Below, piece after piece: positions 1 through 7,938 of a stretch of 64,000 nucleotides of DNA. Numbering within the stretch: the stretch's first letter is position 1; each line of letters starts with the position of its first letter. Location: IMG/VR virus record IMGVR_UViG_3300021964_000021, positions 1 to 64,000 of that record; one strand, written 5' to 3'. The notes under the pieces are model-generated. The model made no database searches and was not told the origin of the DNA. It was given only the letters and a program-made list of their open reading frames with translations. Both the position numbers and the translations under genes were made by a program. This DNA comes from a virus.

Positions 1-2
1 TA

Positions 3-980
3 TCTTATTCCTCTTCTTCATCTCGTAGTCCTTATAGTAGTTTAAATACAAAACCAGGATTTATGAGATGGGTTGGATATTGGGGTGATAGTTATAGAAT
101 GAAAGGGGAGATGCTTCCTAACTCAACAACACAAGCATTGGATGAGTTGATTGATGCTGGTGTTATTTTTGTTGGAGCAGCAGGAAATAGTAACCAAAAG
201 CAGACAAGTTCTGATCATCCAGACTTTGACAACTATTGGAATACTGGACTTGGAGTTACTGTTGGAACAAACTTCTTCTATGAATTTGGTTTGAGAACAT
301 ATCCATATACCAATAGAAGAGGGTTTCCACAGCAAGGTGGAATGACTAGAACTGGTGTTGGTGGAACCATTTATACTTATCCTGTTATTAATATTGGTGC
401 TCTTGATGATGAGTATAGTTCTGCACAAGGTTATCGAGAGAGGAAGGTAACCTATAGTGATATGGGATCAGAAATTGATTGCTATGCTGCTGCTGATGGT
501 ATCCTTACTGCAGTTAATGTAAGTGGTTCTGGATATGCTCGACACGATTCTGTACCAAGTGGACAGAGTGGATTTACTTATTATTATGATAATAAATTTA
601 GTGGAACAAGTGCAGCATGTCCTGTTGCATGTGGAGTAATCGCAACTAAATTAGAGAACAATCGTGACTGGGGATGGCAAGATGTTAGGAATTGGTTGAG
701 AGGACATAACCAACCTGTTGGAGTTACTACATTACAAGTACAATCCAGTGCTGATTTTCATTATGGGCAAGACACTGCAGTATCTGGTGCTGGTGATATT
801 AGTGGTGGTCCTTGGGCAGACGTTAACAGTCTTGAGGGATCTACTCCAATCATTATTTACGATGCAGAGACTGGTAATGAATCAACACCAAGTCAACCAG
901 TTGTAATTGTTGGTGGTAGAAGAATGTTTGAGGGTGGTGGAATGAGTGTTACTGGTAACGTCACAATATCTTACGAGTGA
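3..980 (+). CDS. Virion-associated protein with subtilisin-like (S8) domain, 5' partial
   Basis: The frame is open from the first bases, so the gene starts upstream and only its last 325 codons are visible. A segment reading VIFVGAAGNSN matches the oxyanion-hole Asn region of subtilases, and FSGTSAACPVACG is the classic catalytic Ser block (GTSxAxP). The Asp and His of the triad should lie upstream or at the window edge and cannot be checked. After the protease-like part there is a Gly/Ser-rich tail ending in NVTISYE. Similar subtilase-domain proteins occur among cyanomyovirus structural genes, and the next gene is a long fibre-like protein, so a virion role is the best inference. It could process other virion proteins or attack cell-envelope proteins. 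Confidence 0.75.
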   Translation, partial: SYSSSSSRSPYSSLNTKPGFMRWVGYWGDSYRMKGEMLPNSTTQALDELIDAGVIFVGAAGNSNQKQTSSDHPDFDNYWNTGLGVTVGTNFFYEFGLRTYPYTNRRGFPQQGGMTRTGVGGTIYTYPVINIGALDDEYSSAQGYRERKVTYSDMGSEIDCYAAADGILTAVNVSGSGYARHDSVPSGQSGFTYYYDNKFSGTSAACPVACGVIATKLENNRDWGWQDVRNWLRGHNQPVGVTTLQVQSSADFHYGQDTAVSGAGDISGGPWADVNSLEGSTPIIIYDAETGNESTPSQPVVIVGGRRMFEGGGMSVTGNVTISYE

Positions 981-986
981 TAAATA
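979..986 (+). promoter_or_regulatory. T4-type late promoter, GATAAATA
   Basis: GATAAATA fits the NATAAATA pattern of T4-like late promoters. It overlaps the stop of the upstream gene and lies 22 nt before the ATG at 1009. Confidence 0.6.
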
Positions 987-1008
987 CTAAAAAACCTGTG
1001 TTTGAATA

Positions 1009-3306
1009 ATGGCAGATAGATCTTTTGGCGTAAGAGAGATTAATATTGTTGGATCTGCTGGTACTCCTACGATCTCCAGTCCAGATAACATTAATCTAAA
1101 TGGCATTAATGTTGCTATCAGCACGGACCTTCAGGTTGGAAGGAACGTTAGTGTCGTTGGTGTATTAACTGCCACTACTCTTTATGGTGACGGTTCTAAC
1201 TTAACAGGAATCAGTGGTGGGGGAGTTGGTGTTGGCACCACTACAATTAGTACAGAATCTATTACAGTCTCTGGAGTATCTACATTTAATTCAAATGTAT
1301 TTCTGGGGGGAGGAGTATCTCCACTCCAAATATATAACGGCGGACAAAATATTCTAAAAACAAATTCTCCACTCACGGTACAGGGTGGTGGTGGATCTGG
1401 ACCAAGACTGGTCTTGAATAATAATACTAATATTCAATTAATACCAACAACTGGTAATAATGGGGTACTTCTTTATCATGGTGCGGATTTAAAACTTCAG
1501 ACAACTAATTCTGGAGTTAGTATTACTGGTGCAGTATCTTTATCAAATGTATCTGCTTCTTCCTCTGTAACCGCAGCAACTTTCTATGGTGATGGATCTG
1601 GATTAACCAATCTCCCTGGTAGTGGTGGATCAACTGCTGGCATATCTACTACAACTACATCATTCTTTAATACTATTCATGCAACTGGAACTATTGATAT
1701 TGGTACAACCAATGCTGGTGTTGCTGTAACTCACATGACCATTGACTCTGCTGATGTCAGTGGAACAATTCGCAATTCTATCAAGAGCGGTGCTGGAAAT
1801 ACTAATGCGGTATTTGATATTGAGACAAAAGAATTTTTGGTAACAGATCCATATGCTGGTAAGGGTGCATTAATTGCTGCTGATTCTTCGGGTACTAAAC
1901 TGTTCAAAGATGATTCTTTGAAGCTTCAAACCATTGGTACTGGTGTTACTGTCACTGGAACCATGTATGCTACGGCATTCTCTGGTGATGGTTCTGGTCT
2001 GACAGGAGTTCCTATCTCTGGAACCGATGGATCTTTTACTAGAGTTGATTCGCAACAGATTATCATATCAGGTCTCTCTACATTCCAGGGCAATGTTTAC
2101 CTTGGTGATAATAATGTTCTGAACATTGGTGATACCAATGATCTTCAGATTTGGCATACTGGATCTGCGTCTGTGATTAGAGATGCTGGAACTGGAGAAC
2201 TGCAAATCCAGTCAAATGGAAGTGCAATCAGATTTAGCGATACTAGTGGTAACAAATCTGCTTTGTTCAATACTAATGCTGATACTAACCTTTACTATGC
2301 AGATGCTCTGAGAATTCAGACCACTGGATATGGTGCAACAGTTTATGGAACCACACAAACTCAAAACTTGAATGTAAGTGGAGTTACTACATTTTCAAAT
2401 AGTGTTAATATTGATGATTTTGATCAATTACGATTTGGAACTAATCGTGGCGAAGGTCTCAATATAAACTATAATGGAGTTAACGGATTTATTGGATGTG
2501 CTTCATCATCATCTAATCTTTATATTCAAACTCCTCCTGGAAATGCTACAGGAATAGTTGAGATTAGGAGGGGCACTTTCCATCAAAAAATGGCAACCTT
2601 TACTGATGGTGGATCAGTAGATCTTTACTATGACAATGCTCTTAAATTTAGAACCACAAACACTGGTGCAGTTGTAACTGGTATTCTTACTGCAACAGGT
2701 AATATGACTGTTGCATCTAACTTATCATTAGAGGGTGATGGCACAGATTCATTCATTAAAGAAACTAGTGCAACTGGTGAGTTGACCATCAGCACCAATC
2801 AATTAAAGATTGAGAATCCATCGTTTGAGACTCTTGCTCGCTTCAATGAGAATTCAGATGTTCAACTTTATTATGATAATAACCTGAAGTTATCAACAAC
2901 AAATACTGGCGTTAATATAAGCGGTATTACTACGTCAACATCATTCACTACTAATAGTACAACTGGTGATGGAAGTGACAGAGGATTTACCACTAAGTAC
3001 TATATCACTGCGGATGGTTCTACATCTTACAGATTTGCTGGACCTGGTGTGGCAAATACCACAGCAAACCCAACTTTGTATCTCCATAGAGGATTTACTT
3101 ATATCTTTGAGAACTCCACAGGAAGTGCTCACCCATTTGAATTGCGAGTATCTGATGGTGGTGCGGCATGGGCACCAGGCAACTTCCTCTCTGGATCAAT
3201 CAATGGTACACAAGTACTTACGGTTCCCTTCGATGCTCAGGCATCTATTGTATACCAGTGTACTCTTCACAGCGGAATGGTGGGCACGATCAACTTTGTT
3301 TCCTAG
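1009..3306 (+). CDS. Long fibre-like structural protein with C-terminal cupredoxin-like domain
   Basis: This 765-aa protein is built from degenerate repeats typical of cyanophage fibre proteins: segments of the type TxFYGDGSGLTN/TGVxxTGT, alternating with NNLKLSTTNTGVNISG-like stretches. The last ~85 residues (about 3046-3303) are different: a beta-rich domain with HPFEL at His708 and YQCTLHSGMVG at the end. His708, Cys751, His754 and Met757 sit exactly where a type-1 copper site would need them (His ... Cys-x2-His-x2-Met, the amicyanin-type spacing). No signal peptide is present. The gene has its own late promoter and is followed by a hairpin terminator. Structural role is inferred from repeat type and neighbours; copper binding is inferred from ligands only. 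Confidence 0.8.
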   Translation: MADRSFGVREINIVGSAGTPTISSPDNINLNGINVAISTDLQVGRNVSVVGVLTATTLYGDGSNLTGISGGGVGVGTTTISTESITVSGVSTFNSNVFLGGGVSPLQIYNGGQNILKTNSPLTVQGGGGSGPRLVLNNNTNIQLIPTTGNNGVLLYHGADLKLQTTNSGVSITGAVSLSNVSASSSVTAATFYGDGSGLTNLPGSGGSTAGISTTTTSFFNTIHATGTIDIGTTNAGVAVTHMTIDSADVSGTIRNSIKSGAGNTNAVFDIETKEFLVTDPYAGKGALIAADSSGTKLFKDDSLKLQTIGTGVTVTGTMYATAFSGDGSGLTGVPISGTDGSFTRVDSQQIIISGLSTFQGNVYLGDNNVLNIGDTNDLQIWHTGSASVIRDAGTGELQIQSNGSAIRFSDTSGNKSALFNTNADTNLYYADALRIQTTGYGATVYGTTQTQNLNVSGVTTFSNSVNIDDFDQLRFGTNRGEGLNINYNGVNGFIGCASSSSNLYIQTPPGNATGIVEIRRGTFHQKMATFTDGGSVDLYYDNALKFRTTNTGAVVTGILTATGNMTVASNLSLEGDGTDSFIKETSATGELTISTNQLKIENPSFETLARFNENSDVQLYYDNNLKLSTTNTGVNISGITTSTSFTTNSTTGDGSDRGFTTKYYITADGSTSYRFAGPGVANTTANPTLYLHRGFTYIFENSTGSAHPFELRVSDGGAAWAPGNFLSGSINGTQVLTVPFDAQASIVYQCTLHSGMVGTINFVS

Positions 3307-3338
3307 GGGGGTTGACGGATCCCAGACCATAGTGGTAT

Positions 3339-3346
3339 TATAAATA
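3339..3346 (+). promoter_or_regulatory. T4-type late promoter, TATAAATA
   Basis: Exact TATAAATA, about 195 nt before psbA. A start site six or seven bases downstream would place the 5' end of the RNA just before the hairpin at 3359. Confidence 0.6.
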
Positions 3347-3358
3347 CATCAACACGTT

Positions 3359-3402
3359 ACGGAATGTAACGAATCTCTAAGATTCATAGCGTTCCGTTTT
3401 TT
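3359..3402 (+). terminator. Hairpin followed by T-run
   Basis: ACGGAA (3359-3364) pairs with TTCCGT (3392-3397); an inner stem GAATC/GATTC (3371-3375/3381-3385) stacks within it, with imperfect pairing between. Six T residues follow (3397-3402). It can end transcription from the fibre gene. Confidence 0.7.
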
Positions 3403-3541
3403 GTTGTCTTGCTGAAAAGGGTCTAACCACCTTACCGAGGATAAGCAAGTAAAAGATGCCTCTCATACCCGCAGTGGAGGGTGCTGTGGGAATACTAATA
3501 TTGGTTCGTCCCCCCGAACTCATACCTAACCCTGTTTAAAA
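3403..3541 (+). ncRNA. Structured psbA leader, possible photoRC-type RNA
   Basis: No gene fits in these 139 nt before psbA. Three hairpins can be drawn: CTTGCT/AGCAAG (3408-3413/3444-3449) enclosing AAGG/CCTT (3417-3420/3430-3433); CCCGCAG/CTGTGGG (3468-3474/3484-3490, one G-U pair); GGTTCG/CGAACT (3503-3508/3515-3520). PhotoRC RNA motifs are known structured elements in 5' leaders of psbA in cyanobacteria and cyanophages, so this leader is a candidate; I could not compare it with the consensus. An antisense RNA (CfrI) is known near psbA in phage S-PM2, but nothing here proves one. Confidence 0.5.
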
Positions 3542-4624
3542 ATGGCTAATTCTGTTCTTTCGCGCCAACAAGGCGCATCTACCTGGGAGGAGTTTTGTTC
3601 CTGGGTAACCTCCACCAATAACCGCCTCTATGTCGGTTGGTTCGGCGTTCTGATGATTCCAACTCTGTTGGCAGCAACTATCTGTTTCATCGTCGCCTTC
3701 GTCGCTGCTCCTCCTGTGGACATCGACGGCATCCGTGAACCCGTCGCTGGTTCACTCATGTACGGTAACAACATCATCTCTGGTGCAGTTGTTCCCTCTT
3801 CCAACGCAATTGGACTTCACTTCTATCCTATTTGGGAAGCCGCATCGCTTGACGAGTGGCTGTATAATGGTGGTCCTTTCCAACTGGTTATCTTCCACTT
3901 CTTGATCGGTATCTACGCATACATGGGTCGTGAGTGGGAACTGTCTTACCGTCTTGGTATGCGTCCTTGGATCTGTGTTGCATACTCTGCACCTGTTGCA
4001 GCAGCATCCGCAGTCTTCCTGGTCTATCCTTTTGGTCAAGGTTCGTTCTCTGACGCTATGCCTCTGGGTATTAGTGGCACCTTCAACTACATGCTTGTCT
4101 TCCAAGCAGAGCACAACATCCTGATGCACCCCTTCCACATGCTGGGCGTCGCAGGTGTCTTCGGTGGTTCTCTGTTCAGTGCAATGCACGGTTCTCTGGT
4201 TACTTCTTCGCTGGTTCGTGAAACCACCGAGAACGAGTCCCAGAACTATGGTTACAAGTTTGGTCAAGAAGAAGAGACCTACAACATCGTTGCTGCTCAT
4301 GGATACTTCGGTCGTCTGATCTTCCAGTATGCATCGTTCAACAACTCCCGTTCGCTGCACTTCTTCCTCGCAGCATGGCCCGTCATCGGCATCTGGTTCA
4401 CCGCTCTTGGTGTTAGCACCATGGCATTCAACCTGAACGGATTCAACTTCAACCAGTCCATCATTGATGGTCAGGGTCGCGTTCTGAACACCTGGGCAGA
4501 CGTTCTCAACCGTGCTGGTCTGGGTATGGAAGTCATGCACGAGCGTAATGCTCACAACTTCCCTCTCGACCTTGCTGCTGCTGAAAGCACTCCTGTTGCT
4601 CTCACCGCACCTACTATCGGTTGA
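3542..4624 (+). CDS. psbA: Photosystem II reaction centre protein D1
   Basis: Complete 360-aa D1 with five membrane spans. Residues are shifted by +1 from the standard numbering: redox Tyr162 (TyrZ) in LVYPFGQ, Asp171 and Glu190/His191 of the Mn-Ca/TyrZ environment, and the C-terminal processing site in HNFPLDLA followed by AAESTP. The position equivalent to D1 residue 130 is Glu (GREWELS), as in high-light D1 forms. There is no intron. Phage D1 replaces the rapidly damaged host D1 so that light energy capture continues during infection. Codon use is richer in C-ending codons than the AT-rich genes beside it, consistent with strong expression or host origin. No clear ribosome binding site precedes the ATG. 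Confidence 0.99.
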   Translation: MANSVLSRQQGASTWEEFCSWVTSTNNRLYVGWFGVLMIPTLLAATICFIVAFVAAPPVDIDGIREPVAGSLMYGNNIISGAVVPSSNAIGLHFYPIWEAASLDEWLYNGGPFQLVIFHFLIGIYAYMGREWELSYRLGMRPWICVAYSAPVAAASAVFLVYPFGQGSFSDAMPLGISGTFNYMLVFQAEHNILMHPFHMLGVAGVFGGSLFSAMHGSLVTSSLVRETTENESQNYGYKFGQEEETYNIVAAHGYFGRLIFQYASFNNSRSLHFFLAAWPVIGIWFTALGVSTMAFNLNGFNFNQSIIDGQGRVLNTWADVLNRAGLGMEVMHERNAHNFPLDLAAAESTPVALTAPTIG

Positions 4625-4640
4625 TAATAATCAGAATAAC

Positions 4641-4649
4641 TGATATAAT
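4641..4649 (+). promoter_or_regulatory. Extended -10 promoter, TGATATAAT
   Basis: TGnTATAAT consensus with no obvious -35. It ends 3 nt before the hairpin at 4653, so an RNA starting here would begin at or in the hairpin. Likely reads the LOG gene. Confidence 0.5.
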
Positions 4650-4652
4650 TAA

Positions 4653-4674
4653 GGGACCTACGGGTCCCTTTTTT
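4653..4674 (+). terminator. psbA terminator
   Basis: GGGACC (4653-4658), loop TACG, GGTCCC (4663-4668), then six T. Perfect 6-bp GC-rich stem. Confidence 0.85.
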
Positions 4675-4686
4675 AATGGGCAAAAT

Positions 4687-5235
4687 ATGAAGATAGCAAT
4701 TTTTGGATCTGCTAGAACTGATCCAGAGTCTAATTTGTATAAAGCAGTAGAGAAACTTGGAAGAAATATCTCTGCACAAGGTTGGACTGTGGTAACAGGT
4801 GGTGGTCCTGGAACTATGGAAGCAGCAAACAAAGGTGCAATGGAGGGGTGTGATGGACAGCATCTTTGCTCTATAGCGCAGGCAATTTATCTTCCTTTTG
4901 AGGAAGGAATTAATAGTTATGTGCAAGAGTATGAAAAGCACGATACCTTTTATTCAAGATTAAAAACTTTTGCAGAGTGTGATGCTTTTATTGTTACTCC
5001 TGGTGGTGTAGGAACTCTTCTTGAGATGGCTCTTATCTATCAATTAGTGCAAGTTGGTCACATGGATAAAAAACCAATCATTTGTGTTGGTCGAATGTGG
5101 AGGACTTTAAAGCATTGGATTGAAGATGAGATGCTTGACAATGGGTTTATTAGTAGTCAAGATATGAAATTAATTCATTATGTTGATAGGTTCTCAGAAG
5201 CAAGGCATCTACTTAACAGCATTTTATCTAAATAA
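4687..5235 (+). CDS. LOG-family nucleotide-binding protein (nucleoside 5'-monophosphate phosphoribohydrolase-like)
   Basis: 182 aa, Rossmann-like fold. The two family signatures are intact: GGGPGTMEAANKGA (from residue 38) and PGGVGTLLE (residues 105-113), which carry the Arg/Glu-type active site of LOG enzymes that cut the N-glycosidic bond of nucleoside monophosphates. The ATG at 4687 is chosen because MKIAIFGSAR begins the first beta strand; an upstream in-frame start would read through the terminator. It follows psbA and is transcribed probably from the extended -10 at 4641. Cytokinin production is the plant role; in a phage, a role in nucleotide metabolism or nucleotide-signal removal is possible but unproven. 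Confidence 0.85.
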   Translation: MKIAIFGSARTDPESNLYKAVEKLGRNISAQGWTVVTGGGPGTMEAANKGAMEGCDGQHLCSIAQAIYLPFEEGINSYVQEYEKHDTFYSRLKTFAECDAFIVTPGGVGTLLEMALIYQLVQVGHMDKKPIICVGRMWRTLKHWIEDEMLDNGFISSQDMKLIHYVDRFSEARHLLNSILSK

Positions 5236-5240
5236 AAATT

Positions 5241-5909
5241 ATGAAAAAAACTATTCTTGCAGTGATTGGTGCCATCATGATGAGCACTCCTGCACTTGCT
5301 AACGAAGACAAGATCACAAAAGGGTTCTACTCCATGGATGCCATGGGATGTATGCTATTAAGAGAGTGTACTAAAGATGTTCGAGAGATTACCAGTATCA
5401 AAGATCTTAAAGATAACTATCCCAATAGGGATTATTCTGCTATTGATGTTGAGTTTGACTCAATGCTACGCACCCTTAATAAGATCGGAGTTAAAGTTTT
5501 TTTAGGGGCAGAGAGGTATTTCCCTGCAGGACACCGAGGTGTTTATCATACAGTGAGCAACAACTTCTTCCTGAATGAACGATTCATGCATCGTCAAAGT
5601 GTATTGATGAGTGTTATGCGTCATGAAGGGTGGCACGCTGCACAGGACTGTATGGCAGGCAGCATTAAGAATAATTTGATTGCAATTATTAATCCAGAAG
5701 AAGACGTTCCTATGATCTGGCGTGAAATGGCAGAGCGCACTTATCCTGCTGAGGCAGTTCCCTGGGAAGCAGAAGCGGGTTGGGCAGGTCGCACAGAAGG
5801 AATGACTGCTAAAGCACTAGAAGCATGTGCTACGGGGAAGATGTGGGAAATTTATAAACCTACTCCCTTAACAGAGAAGTGGTTGAAGGAGAACGATTAC
5901 ATTAAATAG
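5241..5909 (+). CDS. Exported protein with HExxH zinc-peptidase motif
   Basis: 222 aa with a clear signal peptide: MKK, a hydrophobic stretch, and a cleavage-type site STPALA-NED after residue 20. Residues 128-132 are HEGWH, an HExxH zinc-binding motif in a helix (SVMRHEGWHAAQD); possible third ligands are Glu176 or Glu178 in WEAEAG. Cys37, Cys43 and Cys137 could form disulfides, fitting a periplasmic or thylakoid-lumen location. I do not recognise the family. It lies between psbA/LOG and petE, another exported protein, with 5 nt separating it from the LOG gene, so it is probably co-transcribed with the photosynthesis genes. A lumenal or periplasmic metallopeptidase is the best reading. Confidence 0.7.
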   Translation: MKKTILAVIGAIMMSTPALANEDKITKGFYSMDAMGCMLLRECTKDVREITSIKDLKDNYPNRDYSAIDVEFDSMLRTLNKIGVKVFLGAERYFPAGHRGVYHTVSNNFFLNERFMHRQSVLMSVMRHEGWHAAQDCMAGSIKNNLIAIINPEEDVPMIWREMAERTYPAEAVPWEAEAGWAGRTEGMTAKALEACATGKMWEIYKPTPLTEKWLKENDYIK

Positions 5910-5911
5910 TA

Positions 5912-6133
5912 ATGTATAGTTTTTGGATTCACTTAGTAGCATTCTTCCAAGTTGTTGTGATGAATTGTATTCAACCCGTCAACTGGAAGTATTGCTATAG
6001 GGTAGATCAGTGGTTAATACCAGATCTTATTGAAGGATATGAGATCTGGACCAAGCAAAAGCATCCTTATCAAAACGAAAAGGACTACCTGAACAGTGTA
6101 CAGGGAACCACATCTACAAAAAAAGAGCGATGA
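5912..6133 (+). CDS. Small hypothetical protein (73 aa)
   Basis: Starts 2 nt after the HExxH gene. The first ~20 residues are hydrophobic (MYSFWIHLVAFFQVVV) and may be a membrane anchor; the remainder is charged and aromatic with EGYEIWTKQKHPYQNEKDY. No family is recognised. It overlaps the next small frame by 38 nt, so one of the two might have a different true start. Coding is supported by position within the operon and by composition only. Confidence 0.55.
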   Translation: MYSFWIHLVAFFQVVVMNCIQPVNWKYCYRVDQWLIPDLIEGYEIWTKQKHPYQNEKDYLNSVQGTTSTKKER

Positions 6134-6326
6134 ATGTGCTAAGATTTGGCACGAATGGTTTAAGCAGAAGTATGAAATAAAAGATAAAGAAAAAGCAAAG
6201 GAACTAAGGAAGATTTGGTGTACTTGTTGTGATGAGTTTGGTGAAATGGTAAGTGAGGAAGTCAAAACAAATCCTCGCTATAATAGTATATCAATAGACA
6301 TAAAGCATCCTGAACCACCTAGATAG
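6096..6326 (+). CDS. Small charged hypothetical protein (76 aa), GTG start
   Basis: Reads from a GTG inside the end of the preceding frame; no in-frame ATG exists near the start, so GTG or a slightly later start is needed. The middle is strongly helical and charged (KYEIKDKEKAKELRKIW) followed by CTCCDEFGEM, a small Cys cluster. No family recognised. It ends 19 nt before petE. Confidence 0.5.
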   Translation: MYREPHLQKKSDECAKIWHEWFKQKYEIKDKEKAKELRKIWCTCCDEFGEMVSEEVKTNPRYNSISIDIKHPEPPR

Positions 6327-6345
6327 TATTAGTTGCAATTGCCTA

Positions 6346-6669
6346 ATGAAGTTTTTATTTGCACTACTTGCTACACTTTTTCTTGCTACACCTGCTTGGG
6401 CTGTAGATGTCATGATGGGTGCTAATGGTAACCTAGTATTTGAACCAGCAGAGGTTTCTATTGCTGCTGGTGAATCTGTCCACTTTGTTAACAACATGCT
6501 TCCTCCTCACAATGTGATTGTAGAGGATCATCCTGAACTCGGTCACGAAGGTCTTGCTATGATGCCTGGTGAAGAGTTTGATGTTGCCTTCCCAGAACCT
6601 GGTGACTACACATACTGGTGCGGTCCTCACAAGGGTGCTGGTATGATCGGTACTGTTCATGTCTCATAA
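6346..6669 (+). CDS. petE: Plastocyanin
   Basis: 107 aa with a signal peptide ending TPAWA at residue 19, giving a mature protein of 88 residues. All four type-1 copper ligands are present: His55 (PPHNVIV), Cys92, His95 and Met100 in YWCGPHKGAGM. It carries electrons in the lumen from cytochrome b6f to photosystem I. Phage petE is known in several cyanomyoviruses and is taken to keep linear electron flow or supply an exit for electrons. The gene lies between an exported HExxH protein and a 41-aa membrane protein that overlaps its last 11 nt, and upstream of psbD. Confidence 0.97.
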   Translation: MKFLFALLATLFLATPAWAVDVMMGANGNLVFEPAEVSIAAGESVHFVNNMLPPHNVIVEDHPELGHEGLAMMPGEEFDVAFPEPGDYTYWCGPHKGAGMIGTVHVS

Positions 6670-6784
6670 TCACAACTATGAACCTATGCCTGCCTGGGTT
6701 CCCTGGGCAGGTGTAGGTCTGATGATATTTGTGATCATTATATTTGTTGTTTTTACTCTCTCACTCATTTACTTTCCTAATTAG
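6659..6784 (+). CDS. 41-aa single-span membrane protein
   Basis: An unlisted small frame starting within the petE end (ATG at 6659; a second ATG at 6686 gives 32 aa). After MSHNHNYEPMPAWVPW it has one strongly hydrophobic span of about 22 residues (VGLMIFVIIIFVVFTLSL) ending IYFPN. The size and topology resemble the tiny subunits of photosystems, cytochrome b6f and NDH-1, but I cannot match it to a named one. It is bracketed by petE and the psbD promoter at 6788. Function unknown; a bona fide gene is likely given translational overlap with petE. Confidence 0.55.
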   Translation: MSHNHNYEPMPAWVPWAGVGLMIFVIIIFVVFTLSLIYFPN

Positions 6785-6787
6785 TGC

Positions 6788-6816
6788 TTGACCTCTATTG
6801 TAAAGTATTGTAAACT
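6788..6816 (+). promoter_or_regulatory. Host-type sigma70 promoter of psbD
   Basis: TTGACC (6788-6793), 17-bp spacer, TAAACT (6811-6816), 20 nt before the psbD ATG. Confidence 0.65.
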
Positions 6817-6836
6817 AAATACTGAAAGTAAAAACA

Positions 6837-7907
6837 ATGGGGGTTATGACAACTTCAACTCTTTCAAAACCTATTCCACAAAGGGGGTGGTTCGATGTCC
6901 TTGATGACTGGCTTAAACGAGATCGCTTTGTCTTTGTGGGTTGGTCTGGACTACTTCTTTTTCCCACTGCTTATCTCGCAATTGGTGGCTGGCTTACTGG
7001 CACGACGTTTGTTACAAGCTGGTACACTCACGGACTCGCAAGTAGTTATCTTGAGGGTGCTAATTTTCTTACAGCGGCAGTGTCAACTCCTGCTGACGCT
7101 ATGGGTCATTCTCTTCTTCTACTTTGGGGTCCTGAGTCTCAGGGGGACATTATCAGGTGGTTCCAATTGGGAGGACTCTGGAATTTTGTGGCGCTCCACG
7201 GAGCCTTTGCTCTCATAGGATTCATGCTTCGGCAGTTTGAAATCGCTCGTCTCGTAGGGATTAGACCGTACAATGCTATCGCTTTTTCAGGTCCGATTGC
7301 TGTCTTTACTTCTGTTTTTCTCATTTACCCTCTCGGACAATCCAGTTGGTTCTTTGCGCCGTCGTTTGGTGTTGCAGCGATATTCCGCTTCTTACTCTTC
7401 CTACAGGGCTTCCACAACTGGACGCTCAACCCGTTCCATATGATGGGTGTGGCAGGTATCCTGGGTGGAGCATTGCTCTCAGCAATTCATGGCGTTACAG
7501 TAGAGAATACTTTGTATGAAGATGGAGAACAGGCAAACACTTTCAAAGCGTTTGACAGCACTCAAGAGGAAGAGACGTATTCTATGGTCACAGCTAATCG
7601 TTTTTGGTCGCAGATTTTTGGAATCGCGTTTAGCAATAAACGTTGGTTGCATTTCTTTATGCTTTTTGTTCCTGTCATGGGTCTTTGGGTCAGTAGTTTG
7701 GGGATTATTGGTCTTGCTCTTAATCTTAGGGCTTATGATTTCGTGAGTCAGGAGATCAGAGCGGCAGAGGATCCTGAGTTCGAGACGTTCTATACCAAGA
7801 ACATTCTATTGAATGAAGGTCTACGTGCCTGGATGGCACCAGTGGATCAACCACATGAAAACTTTGTATTTCCTGAAGAAGTATTGCCACGAGGCAACGC
7901 TCTGTGA
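6837..7907 (+). CDS. psbD: Photosystem II reaction centre protein D2
   Basis: 356 aa, near the family's usual 352. Hallmarks are [18 protein letters not shown] at the N-terminus, the redox Tyr region [10 protein letters not shown], the Fe/quinone His in [14 protein letters not shown], and the conserved end [16 protein letters not shown]. It pairs with D1 in the reaction centre in the thylakoid membrane. An ATG at 6846 (MTTSTL) would give 353 aa and is closer to host starts; the upstream ATG is kept because no ribosome site decides. Its own host-type promoter separates it from petE. The stop codon forms part of the next extended -10. Confidence 0.99.
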   Translation: MGVMTTSTLSKPIPQRGWFDVLDDWLKRDRFVFVGWSGLLLFPTAYLAIGGWLTGTTFVTSWYTHGLASSYLEGANFLTAAVSTPADAMGHSLLLLWGPESQGDIIRWFQLGGLWNFVALHGAFALIGFMLRQFEIARLVGIRPYNAIAFSGPIAVFTSVFLIYPLGQSSWFFAPSFGVAAIFRFLLFLQGFHNWTLNPFHMMGVAGILGGALLSAIHGVTVENTLYEDGEQANTFKAFDSTQEEETYSMVTANRFWSQIFGIAFSNKRWLHFFMLFVPVMGLWVSSLGIIGLALNLRAYDFVSQEIRAAEDPEFETFYTKNILLNEGLRAWMAPVDQPHENFVFPEEVLPRGNAL

Positions 7908-7913
7908 TATACT
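7905..7913 (+). promoter_or_regulatory. Extended -10 promoter, TGATATACT
   Basis: The psbD stop TGA is the TGn of TGATATACT. The element ends 2 nt before the hairpin at 7916, the same arrangement as at 4641-4674. Confidence 0.45.
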
Positions 7914-7915
7914 AA

Positions 7916-7938
7916 GAGGGTTAACACCCTCTTTTTTT
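7916..7938 (+). terminator. psbD terminator
   Basis: GAGGG (7916-7920), 6-nt loop, CCCTC (7927-7931), then seven T. Confidence 0.8.

Noticed and set aside
3503-3520. GGTTCG...CGAACT resembling a tRNA T-arm
   Set aside because: No acceptor stem, D-arm or anticodon arm can be formed around it; better explained as a leader hairpin.
3752-4555. 267-codon open frame antisense to psbA
   Set aside because: Shadow of the biased psbA codons; the protein is Cys/Thr/Val-rich with no domain or ribosome site. An antisense RNA is possible but not shown.
6689-6711. CCTGCC ... GGCAGG inverted repeat after petE
   Set aside because: No T-run follows and it lies inside the 41-aa frame; probably chance or minor structure, not a clear terminator.
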